Below the pieces are notes generated by a model that saw nothing but the letters and a program-made list of their open reading frames with translations, made no database searches and was not told the DNA's origin. From Pseudeuparius sepicola (lineage: Eukaryota > Arthropoda > Insecta > Coleoptera > Anthribidae), in NCBI GenBank assembly GCA_963920635.1, contig OY987298.1:24530647-24594646 (forward strand): a DNA stretch of 64,000 nucleotides, read 5' to 3'. Both the position numbers and the translations under genes were made by a program. Positions 55,501 through 64,000 of this stretch are shown here, piece by piece; position 1 is the first letter of the stretch, and every line of letters starts with the position of its first letter.

Positions 55501-58500
55501 AATTTTAAAAGAAATGGCTCGTGGCATATGGGACAAAATGCTCTGGTAATTGGCAACACCAAACTAGTTTCCAATATCTAATGGAAATTATGTATGGGTT
55601 TTTCGGAGGTGCGCAGACCACGACAGGTACCTGTTTCGGGCTTGTTGGCCCTCATCAGGCAGACGTAGCGCACCTCAGCCGAAAAGACCCAAACACGTTG
55701 GCTTAGTGGAAAAGGAACTAGTATAATGCGGTGAGCATTTATCATCCAACGCCATCTAGCTGGTACTGCCAAAACCAAAGCAATGTGAGTGTGTATATAT
55801 CGACCGGACGATCATGCTTCTTCTGGTTATTTCCACCGCGCCGCGCCGCTATGCCGAGTTCTTTTTATATGTCGATCGACCGGTCAATATATTATACACA
55901 CTCACATTGCTTTGGTTTTGGCAGTACCAGCTAGATGGCGTTGGATGGTAAATGCTCACCGCATTATACTAGTTCCTTTTCCACTAAGCCAACGTGTATG
56001 GGTCTTTTCGGCTGAGGTGCGCTACGTCTGCCTGATGAGGGCCAACAAGCCCGAAACAGGTACCTGTCGTGGTCTGCGCACCTCCGAAAAACCCATACAT
56101 AATTTCCATTAGATATTGGAAACTAGTTTGGTGTTGCCAATTACCAAAGCATTTTGTCCCATATGCCACAAGCCATTTCTTAAAAAAAAAAAGAAAATTA
56201 TATGCACAGACCATTACGTGAATTGCAGAAGAATAAACACTATTTTGGAATTACTTGATGATCTGTCCAACTAGTTGAAGAAGCGAGAATTCTCGAATTA
56301 TGAAGAGTATTTTGTAACGTATGCAAGGACTAAAGTAGACAATTTTGTCTATAGCCCCAAAGCGAACCAATGGTCCACTATATACAGAAACTGGAAAATC
56401 TAATAATGCGTTCTATACTTACACTAGAGCTAGCTATGGACTTCATTTCAAACCAAAAGGTACCTACCAAAATATTCTTGCATGCTATTTAGACTCGCTT
56501 TTCTTAAAAAACCTAAGGAAATATGTCATGTCAAATTAAAGAGACATAACAAACTAATTTTATTTTATTTTGGATATTAAATTCGTTATAACAGAAATAT
56601 TTGCATGTTTTTATTTTCTAAAAGATTCTGCAACAATGGTGTTTTAACATTAAACCACCCTGTCGATTTTTTTCGTCGTGTGATGCCAGTGGCGATCGCT
56701 TGAAGCAGCGTTATGCACAGGTCAAAATCAATATTAAAGTGCAATTAATGTAGAATAAGTAACTTGCTTTTTTTTTCGAAAAAGAAAATATAAATGCAAA
56801 AATGCAGAATAATTTTATTAATAGCGTACAACATTTTCTACTTTATGAAAGATTGAAGTATACCTGGGGGAGTCCAACAAAACAGCTGATTGAGTCCAAA
56901 ATGGCATCTAGAGGTCAAATAAAGCTTCGTTGGTAAAGCAGTTTTTGTTAATTTTGCATTATTTTGATTTATTTTAGAACAATAATTAGTAGTGAAAATT
57001 TTAGTTTTGATTTATTTTCATGTGCTTATGTTATGTAATAAGAATAAGTGCACATAAACAGTTGATATCAACAATGAGTGATAAATGAGTTTATAAATTA
57101 ATTTACAAGTTCAACATCCCAAAGCAGCGAGCAGCTATAAATAACAACTAAATGTTTTAAAAAGGGAGACTCTTTCGCACTAAGAGCCTCAATATTCAGA
57201 GTTAAATGCTGCAAATGTTCCTAGAGTATTTAGTGCTTACAATAAGCTGTTATTCGAAGCAACAAAAAGCCTTCAACTTAAATCACTGACTGAAATATTA
57301 AGACAAGTATTTCAGGCCACAGCTTGAATGCCTTTAAATTTTTGTGAGTGGACATGTGGAGCACTAAAAATCGAATACAACATTGTCTTGTTGGAAAGAT
57401 AAGCAAAATCTGAAGAAAACAATTTACAGCGGTCGGTAAAAATAATTTAGCAGGTAAAATAATCTCGGAGAATGAATCTGTCATTAGATGTGTGGATTAA
57501 ATTATTTTTAGAGAGGAAGGAAGTATTTAAAGAAAAAACCCAATAATTAGTGAGCAACTCATCTTCCAATATAAGCAGTGTAGTACAGGGTGTTCCCGTA
57601 TATTTTGACCCATCCCTAGAGCCTTTATTTTTCGAGTTAGAAAAAAATTGCTTAAATGAAAGTTGTAGGGTTTTTTCTGAACCGCTAGTATCTGTTCCTA
57701 GATAAAACAAATGAGCGTCACAAATTTATGAAAAAATATAAAATTACTTTTTTTTAAATGGAACACCCTGTATATTTGTGGATTTTTGAATTGCACGCAT
57801 TTTTCCGATTCCAACAATATAAATATGTTATATGTTTGCTCCAAGCATTCGCATGATATTCCAAATTGCAGATAAATATGATCTTTATATTTTTAATCAA
57901 GGTTGCCATGGAAAAACATTTCAACTTAGGCAAGACTGGCAAGAGCATTCATGTCAATACATTATTTTTGGGACAATACACCTTGGTACCCTAAAACTTT
58001 CATTTAAGTTATTTTTCTTGAAATCGGCAGTAAAGTGTCCCAAAATCGTCATTAAAAGCACAGAAATCGTACAATAATGGGCTACATTATTGTACGATTT
58101 TTTCAATAAGTAGGCCTTGGCGAGATGTAAACATCAAACGTCAGACGCGGAGAAATCGCCCGTCAAAAGTGACCAAATATTCAAAACCCGGCCGATAAAG
58201 GCCCATTTAACTCTTCGTACACATTGCGAAATTGTTTCCTATAGAAGCGCAATCCTTCAGTATACATATTTTAGTAGGGTTGAATATCAATAGCTTTGTT
58301 GTGGAGGCTGCACAAGAAGCAGCAGTTTGGTTTTTCTGTGTGAAGGTGCCGTGTCTTGTCTTACTTGACCAAGGTAGAGCGATCATCAAAGTCAAGCAAC
58401 GCCGCGCGTAGTCGGTTCATGGACGGGTGATCCCTTATGATTATTTTCTTGCCTAATAAAACTTTTTTTTTCGATTTCAAAAAAAAAAATATGTATCTCG

Positions 58501-59053
58501 GCCAAAGGCCTCAGCAACTAAATTCCACATGAGTCATAAAAAGTTGAACTTCAGTGTCTTGGTACATAAATAACTATTTTTCTAACTCCTAGAAAAATAA
58601 AGGCTCTAGGGGTGGGTCAAAATATACGGGAACACCCCGTACAAAACTTGCACTTTTTATAGTAATTATCCATGTATGCCTTCTTATAAAGAAAAATTCA
58701 ATAGGATTAAAGGGATCGATATTCTCATTTGGGTTTAGCATAGTTAAAAAATCCTCCTAGCTATCACAACATTAAGTTTCACAAACATTTCCTGACGATT
58801 ATGGCAAAAAAATGCACTTACTTTCCCAGTCGTACCGGAACTGAGGACTGAAGAAATAGTGGCACACCTCGTGCCCCGTAATACCCTTCACCACATGCAC
58901 CGCCTTGAGGGGATCCATCACCATCCCGTCCACCTCCTCTTCCCTCCTGTACATCTTCATCTCTCCATCTTCGGCGAATAACTGCCACCCCTTCCCGCAC
59001 TCCCCGATGCCCATTTTCGCCATTTTAACTTGCTGTTTCACTACTTTGTCAAT
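52523..59053 (-). CDS. Cert: Ceramide transfer protein (CERT), last four coding exons: START domain
   Basis: CERT moves ceramide from ER to trans-Golgi; its C-terminal START domain binds the lipid. Exons on the minus strand are 58822-59053, 54010-54212, 53805-53937 and 52523-52650, all with canonical splice sites and compatible phases (696 nt in total). The first has [19 protein letters not shown] and [22 protein letters not shown]; the second has [16 protein letters not shown]; the third has [19 protein letters not shown]; the last has [20 protein letters not shown] then [10 protein letters not shown] and ends KPLMF-stop, as in the family. The N-terminal PH domain and FFAT region are not in the window; the upstream exon must lie right of 59053 and I could not find it before 64000. 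Intron 58821-54213 (4.6 kb) contains several transposons. Confidence 0.95.
53270..53325. repeat. (TA)-rich simple sequence
   Basis: A run of TATAAATATA-type units about 55 bp long in a CERT intron. Confidence 0.8.
54285..54638. mobile_element. hAT-type MITE with 8-bp duplication
   Basis: Ends CAGAGGCGTAGCTACG and GTAGCTACGCCACTG are inverted. The flanks TATTTAAC (54277-54284) and TATTTTAC (54639-54646) differ at one base. 'GGGGCCCC' and 'CCGGAGCCCCGG' blocks lie just inside. The CAGNGGCGTAGC terminus and 8-bp duplication fit hAT elements. Confidence 0.88.
55606..55676 (-). ncRNA. Hammerhead ribozyme motif, minus strand
   Basis: Read on the minus strand it is identical to the motif at 56014-56084: CTGATGAG core, stem II GGGC/GCCC, CGAAAC, a 4-bp stem III with loop GTAC, and the cleavage triplet GTC. 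Confidence 0.85.
56014..56084 (+). ncRNA. Hammerhead ribozyme motif, plus strand
   Basis: Stem I outer pairs GAGGTGCGC with GCGCACCTC; an internal loop and four more pairs lead to the CTGATGAG core. Stem II is GGGC/GCCC. CGAAAC follows, then stem III (ACAG-GTAC-CTGT). Cleavage is predicted after C56068 (GTC). All invariant core bases of the type I hammerhead are present. Confidence 0.88.
56724..57587. other. CERT intron, no gene seen
   Basis: A+T-rich intronic DNA. Nothing recognisable as an exon, RNA gene or bounded repeat was found. Confidence 0.4.
57588..58640. mobile_element. 1.05-kb foldback element ending ACAGGGTGTTCCCGTATATTTTGACC
   Basis: ACAGGGTGTTCCCGTATATT and its right-end complement (AATATACGGGAACACCCCGT) are clear, and the inner arms share 'tttatttttcgagttag' type sequence. 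A lone end CACCCTGTATA sits inside at about 57765. The 5S-like stretch 58378-58436 is in the right half. Confidence 0.82.
58378..58436 (+). ncRNA. 5S rRNA-like fragment
   Basis: The stretch GATCATCAAAGTCAAGCAACG...TTCATGGACGGGTGATCCC resembles the internal part of 5S rRNA: the A-box-like AAGCAACGCCG and the C-box-like GGACGGGTGATC in the right order and spacing. The 5' and 3' thirds of 5S are missing. It is probably a pseudogene or the 5S-derived head of a SINE. Confidence 0.5.
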
Positions 59054-59239
59054 CTGAAATAAAAAGTATTTCACTAAAATTACAAATCCAAGAACATTTT
59101 TGGTCTCAAACTATCGCAGATAAGCAAGGAGCCATAAGAGACATTCATATATTTGAAGATAGTTTCTACAAAAATGCAGTTAGAAGTGGCCTTTGTTTTT
59201 CATGTCTCTAATGAGCCCTGTCCCGGTACTACTCCGTGG

Positions 59240-60145
59240 CTTTATATACAGGGTGTTTCTAAATTATGGTGCGAACGTAATATCGCAGGTAGAAAATGTT
59301 ATTTTGAACAAAAAGTTTCCTACAAACATGGGTGCGAAAATGATAATAAAAAAGTTATAGGGTGATAAATGTACAGTTTGAAAAACATATTTTTCGCAAA
59401 AACTTCTACAGAACTTATGCAATTTAAATGAACCTTGGTGCAGTCCTTTAGTCGCTGAAGTGTAAAAAATTTCGTGCAGAATCAATTTATTCCCATCGCC
59501 CAGAGGGGTTTTTATGGGTCTTATACTTTTTTGAGGTTATCTTTTTTTCTTGCAGGATCATCATTTTAGTGCATATTTTCATTTTGCAACAAAAGGGTAC
59601 TCTTGTTCCATAACGATAAAATCAACCGTTTGCAAAATGTCCCCAAAACACCCGTTGACTCCAATGTTCCAAAAAATAAAATTTTCAACTACCGCTTTCA
59701 AATTTTACAGAATAATTGTAAAGCAGTGATGTTTTACTCAATGCCTATTTGGCATTTTTTCTTAGTTTTGAACGTACAATTCATCTGTAACATTTAAATG
59801 CGGTAGGCGATAATTTTATTTTTTTAATTGTGGAGTTAACAGGTGTTTTGAGGCACATTTTGCCGATTTCAACGCAAACGGTGATTTTATCATTATGGAA
59901 CAAGAGTACCCATTTATTGCAAAATGAAAAGATGCACAAAAATGACAAACCTGCAAGACCAAAAAGATAACCTCAAACAAGTTATGAGTATAAAACCCAT
60001 TACGCTACCCCGCCCCTCCGCGTCTGGGCGATAGAAATAAATTGTTTTAACACTAAATTGTTGCACTTCAGCGACCAAGGACTGCACGAAGATTCATTTA
60101 AATTGCATAACTTCTGTAGAAGTTTTTGCGAAAAATATGTTTTAT
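59240..60145. mobile_element. Foldback element, right end lost
   Basis: The left end ACAGGGTGTTTCTAAATTATGG has no clean partner, but inner arms are inverted: 'cttctacagaacttatgcaatttaaatg' with 'catttaaattgcataacttctgtagaag', and 'cagtcctt' with 'aaggactg'. The interior resembles 32870-33080 ('ggtactcttgttccataa', 'caaccgtttgc'). It lies just upstream of the first CERT exon. Confidence 0.7.
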
Positions 60146-61500
60146 CTGAGCTAAAATGAGATTTCATTGCCATCTCTTCTTGAAAAGTAATACCCAGCTC
60201 TCCAGAAATTCACAAAAGGACAAAATATTAACGGTTTCTCCAAAACAAGCATCCATAATTTCACATTAAGTCCAGCACTCCCTGTAAATCACAGTCCAGT
60301 TTATTATTATTTGTGAAGTCACTCATGCGGTTGGTGTGGGCCTTTCCCTGGATTTTCCAAAGAAAATTGCTTTTATTTTCGAAAGTAGTACCGGCACAAC
60401 TTGAGGAACATTTTTTACAAATTTTGCAGTAGTTTAATTCAGTAAATGTCGAAATAAGCCGCGTTCCTTTTGCCACTTTTCTTAAGAATTCTTACTTTAT
60501 CTCAGTTGGTGGCAGTTCCTTTTACAAATGAGGATGTGAGCTAAAGTGAGATTTTTTACCTCCCCCCTCACCCTTTAAGCACATCCTCGTGAGGACACTC
60601 ACTATCGAGCGTATTGGCTCAGTTTGGTGGTGGGGAAAATTTCCCTTTCACAAGATGAGCCTTTGACAGAAAAAAAAAACAAAGTGAGTGGCTCAGCTAA
60701 CAACTGAGCTAAAATTCTCAGTGTAGGGCCAAAACGAACGCGGCTGTTATCACCATTAAAATCAAAGTTGATGACTTTGATTAAAATCATCCAGAAAATT
60801 TTAAGGATATATGCGATTTTATCCAAGTTTTTTTTTATTTTCAAATGGAATTTTTTTTACTAATTAAGTCAACGATTAGTAATTTTTATTTGCGTTCTTC
60901 TCTAATGCTGCTTAAGGTTTGGACTTTTTTTTTATATTTAGTACATAATTTATGTTGTACAACATTTATGTTGTATCGTTAACTGAATTCAGTCAATGGT
61001 TCTATATTTTCTGTTATGAATTTCGACATAACCACTAAAATATTTGTTTCTAATAGAAAAACTAATAGTCCAAAATGGACAGTGTCGTTTTATATGTCCA
61101 TCTCTACTCTAGCCATGACGTAATGGCCCTAAAAAACTGACTGCTTCGATTTTAGCGTTGTTGTCAATGTTTTAATATACAGGGTTAACTATGACTTAGT
61201 ACAAAAATTTTTACCACGTGCGCAGGGTGGCTTAAGAAAACATAGAAAAATATTTTTAGATTTTTTTTACGATCTTTAAAAAAACGGGTAAAGACCCCTA
61301 TTTTCCCTGTAAATCCCCGCCTTTAATGACGTCATCCAATTTGGCTTCTGAAGGTACTGACAGCTGAAGTGATTTTCCGCGGTGTTGCCGTTGATTTAGG
61401 AACGGTGAAAATACCTTTTTACTCAAACAAATTAAAAAAATACATAAATAACAATCGATTTGAATCTGTACAGATGCAGCGCTATTAGATTCCCCTTACC
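60146..61500. other. No exon recognised
   Basis: Contains several 'gagctaaa' / 'tttagctc' and 'tgagtggctcag' motifs at 60530-60720 suggesting a degraded inverted repeat, and a lone ACAGGGTTAAC end near 61180. The upstream CERT exon was looked for here and not found. Confidence 0.4.
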
Positions 61501-61765
61501 TTAGCTCGTATCCGGACCGGTTCCTAGTCTCGCGGAAAGCTGAGTACCGCGACACCACAAGCCGTCTCCCTTAATACCCCCGGAGCTCCTCTGATGAATT
61601 CTTGTCCACCATCTAACCTCTTCTGAAGCATAGATAAAGGATTTATTGTTCTGAAGCCTCGGCGGTATGAATTAAGCGACGTATCGGCCCGGTCGAGTCT
61701 ATGAAACGTTTTTTCGACTGCTCCGCGTCGTTTCACAACTTACTAGCTAGGCAACTAACTGTACA
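61501..61765 (-). other. G+C-rich island with an unexplained open frame
   Basis: The stretch is well above local G+C. A 70-codon minus-strand frame (61524-61736) contains LDRADTSLNSYRRGFR and LQKRLDGG. A donor-like AAG|GTAAGG follows in the same strand. No family is recognised and it cannot be joined to the CERT exons with confidence. Confidence 0.25.
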
Positions 61766-61767
61766 TA

Positions 61768-62750
61768 CAAGGTTTGTTCCAACAGGGCCAATAACCGTGC
61801 TCAAGCACGTTCAGCGCATGCGCACTACCCCACTGGCTGTTCCAACTGAATTATGTACCTACCGACACGGGACGATACACGCACTGTTCCAGCCGATTTA
61901 TGGATCATTTGTGTATCGTCCTTGTACGATAAAAACGGTGCCTGGTCTAAAGCAATAACCGCGTGTACTGACATGCGCAGTGTATGGTCGTGTGACAGAG
62001 ATAAACATTAACCTCATATTTTTGTTTTTACGTAGATAGGTTTAAATCGATGGCTGGGATCGTGTTTTTTATTTCTTGTTGGTTTTTGGCTTGTTGGGTA
62101 GGGCGGGGAATCGTTGAACAATTTTTCCGTTCCATCTGAAATTTTCTTTGGGATCATTTGTTCCAACTCGAATTTACGTACCGTCACAGAACTGTACATG
62201 AACTAGATGATAACCCTTAAAGAACGCATGCACTAGTTTTGCAGCGTTCATGTGCGATCCCAAAGAAAATTTCAGATGGAACGGATTGTGAATCAAATCG
62301 ACCAAATCACGTTTTGTGACCGCACCTAACCTGCGTGTTTAATATGTGGCTAACCGAATGTTCGGTGGGCTAACCTCACTCTTCACTCTAAAAAATTATT
62401 GTTCAACGATTCCCCGCCATACCCAACAAGCCAAAAACCAACAAGAAATAAAAAACACGATCCCAGCCATCGATTTAAACCTATCTACGTAAAAACAAAA
62501 ATATGAGGTTAATGTTTATCTCTGTCACACGACCATACACTGCGCATGTCAGTACACGCGGTTATTGCTTTAGACCAGGCACCGTTTTTATCGTACAAGG
62601 ACGATACACAAATGATCCATAAATCGGCTGGAACAGTGCATGTATCGTCCCGTGTCGGTAGGTACATAATTCAGTTGGAACAGCCAGCGGGGTAGTGCGC
62701 ATGCGCTAAACGTGCTTGAGCACGGTTATTGGCCCTGTTGGAACAAACCT
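61768..62750. mobile_element. ~980-bp foldback with ~390-bp arms
   Basis: GGTTTGTTCCAACAGGGCC is inverted at the right (GGCCCTGTTGGAACAAACC). The arms are almost identical. It abuts the transposase gene starting 109 bp later, so it may be the terminal region of that transposon, duplicated in inverted order. Confidence 0.82.
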
Positions 62751-62858
62751 TTTCAAGTTTGGCTAGTAGCCGACGGAGGGCATTTGCGAATGTAACATGG
62801 CGTTATTTCCCAGTTTGGTCTTGATTTTCGCGGCAAATCGTTCAGCGTCTTTGTGAAA

Positions 62859-64000
62859 ATGCCGGAGTATTCGAACGCCGAGTTAACGGACATGGTTATA
62901 ATGTACGGGAGATGCGATGAAAGTGCACATCGAGCTGCAGCAGAATACCGTATTCGTTTTCCTAACAGGGCAAATATGCCTAACCCACGTACTTTCGTGA
63001 ACATTGTACAACGTATGCGAAACACTGGTGTTTTGCAAGCTCGAAGGGGTGGGCCTGGAGGGCAAATGAACATGGACGATGTTGAGTCAGTGCTTGATTT
63101 GGTGGAAGAGCAACCTTCCATAAGCACTACAGCTATTGCAAGGAGATTGGGAATATCTCAGAACAAGGCAAGTAAAATAAAACCAATAAAACTGACTTCT
63201 ACCAAAGACTATCCCATGTGATGGGATTGTCTTTGCTTGCACCTAATACCTACATAAAATTTAAAATGTAACAATACAATTATTTACAGGCATGGAGGAT
63301 TCTAAGGGAAAACGGCCTTCACCCTTATCACATACAAAAGGTCCAAGCATTAGAAGCAAATGATTTTCCGGTGAGAATGACCTACTGCACTTGGCTACGT
63401 GATCGAATCGCCCAAGACCCAAACTTTGTTTTCAACATTCTTTGGACAGACGAATGCTGCTTCACACGTGCTGGGGTTTTAAACACGTATGTAAATTTTT
63501 ACTTACTTATAGCTTTCTCTCCTCCATATTATCTTTTTTATTTATTATAAAATTGGCTATGTCAATCCTAACGCCTTCGCCAAAATTGTGAATATTTCTA
63601 ATTTTTGTTTTTTTTTTTTAGACACAACAGCCATATTTGGTCCGATGAGAACCCACATGCTGTTCGGCGGTTTAATTTCCAACGTCGGTTTTCCATCAAT
63701 GTTTGGGCTGGAGTTTATGGAGATCGATTAATTGGACCATACATTCTACCGGAAAATTTAAACGCTGAACGATACTTGTATTTTCTGACAAATGTTTTGT
63801 TTGATAATTTGCCACTACAAGTACTGCATGACATGTGGTTTATGCACGATGGTGCACCAGCCCATTTTGCGAGACCTGTTCGTGCACTTTTAGACGACCA
63901 ATGCCCCAACCGTTGGATCGGAAGAGGAGGGCCCATTGCATGGCCGCCGCGATCACCAGACTTGAATCCAATGGATTTTTGTATTTGGGGATTCATGAAG
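62859..64000 (+). CDS. Tc1/mariner-like transposase with two introns, runs off the window
   Basis: Exons are 62859-63167, 63290-63486 and 63622 to beyond 64000, all open and in phase. Exon 1 encodes an N-terminal helix-turn-helix region of the DUF4817 type (SNAELTDMVIMYGRC, then RTFVNIVQRMRNTG) and a second HTH (SISTTAIARRLGISQNKA). Exons 2-3 carry the DDE core: first Asp in LWTDECCFT, then SHIWSDENP and SINVWAGVYGDRLIG, second Asp in FMHDGAPAHF, and the PRSPDLNPMDF block with the third acidic residue. The first intron uses a GC donor (AAG|GCAAGT), the second GTATGT. No stop or frameshift is visible, so the gene may be intact or host-retained. The ATG at 62859 has only a weak upstream context but starts the conserved region. 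Confidence 0.9.

Larger units (their letters stand above)
55475..56190. mobile_element. Penelope-like inverted-repeat insert with two hammerhead motifs
   Basis: The 716-bp insert is bounded by a 14-bp direct repeat AAGAAAATTATATG (55461-55474, 56191-56204). It is a large inverted repeat (55508-56182) ending in an A-run before the right duplication. Each arm holds the same 71-nt hammerhead ribozyme motif. Hammerheads with a very short stem III and long-terminal repeats in inverted order are known from Penelope-like retroelements; the variable-length target duplication and A-run fit target-primed retrotransposition. No RT is present. Confidence 0.75.
55173..56723. mobile_element. MITE of the 34414 family, interrupted by the hammerhead insert
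   Basis: The left part (55173-55474) and right part (56191-56723) align with 34414-35305, sharing 'gtcaaacctggaccaacactatatt', 'ttctgacgttta'-type and 'cgcttgaagcagcg' blocks. The gap between them is the insert at 55475-56190. The right terminus is truncated. Confidence 0.8.

Noticed and set aside
55521..56214. Frames of 61-107 codons in both arms
   Set aside because: They cover the hammerhead motifs and are identical in inverted orientation; the RNA explanation fits better than a protein.
60261..60476. 71-codon minus-strand frame with several Cys (CKICKKCSSSC)
   Set aside because: Suggestive of a zinc-binding piece, but it has no good splice context and no recognisable fold, and it could not be linked to CERT.
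1..64000. CRISPR arrays, bacterial operons or intact tRNA genes
   Set aside because: The window is eukaryotic; repeats are inverted transposon ends without spacer arrays, and the only tRNA-related sequence is the retroelement primer-binding site.

Overview
The window reads as a piece of a large, A+T-rich insect genome. Genes have long introns full of repeats, mobile-element debris is dense, and the retroelement is of the insect errantivirus type. The order cannot be fixed from sequence alone. A beetle or another TE-rich insect fits the many 'TACAGGG'-ended foldback elements. Host coding sequence is only a few percent of the window; mobile DNA dominates.

Host genes, left to right: (1) a possible first coding exon of an unidentified membrane protein, minus strand, 2743-2840. 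(2) A complete four-exon acylphosphatase gene, plus strand, 4801-11174, with a 17-nt microexon and a 5.9-kb intron holding a decayed DNA transposon and a copia fragment. (3) A second, truncated acylphosphatase copy, minus strand, 18686-19897, tail-to-tail with the first and keeping the same microexon. (4) A two-exon gene for a small secreted protein, minus strand, 34034-38514. (5) A three-exon gene for another small secreted peptide, plus strand, 41009-44172. Genes 4 and 5 are head-to-head, and in both a phase-0 intron cuts the signal peptide. (6) The last four coding exons (START domain) of a ceramide transfer protein (CERT), minus strand, 52523-59053. (7) An apparently intact, intron-containing Tc1/mariner-like transposase, plus strand, 62859 to the right edge.

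Mobile DNA: a complete 7.9-kb errantivirus-like LTR element occupies 22773-30667. Its 412-bp LTRs look identical and its target duplication is 4 bp. It has gag, pro-RT-RNaseH, integrase and an env-like gene. Between integrase and env it carries a macro domain resembling terminal ADP-ribose glycohydrolases (TARG1/OARD1 type), with the catalytic Lys and Asp of that family. It sits inside an older foldback element whose opposite arm preserves the empty site. Other elements are a Jockey-type non-LTR pseudogene (13870-15560), a decayed TIR transposon (5353-7726), a copia fragment, about 20 foldback/MITE elements of several families, and a Penelope-like insert with two identical inverted hammerhead ribozyme motifs (55475-56190).

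Signals most worth a second look: the macro-domain retroelement and its spliced env leader; 29-41-bp palindromes flanked by 7-bp duplications, one with a provable empty site; the paired hammerhead insert; the 17-nt microexon carrying the acylphosphatase catalytic arginine; and the head-to-head secreted-peptide genes.
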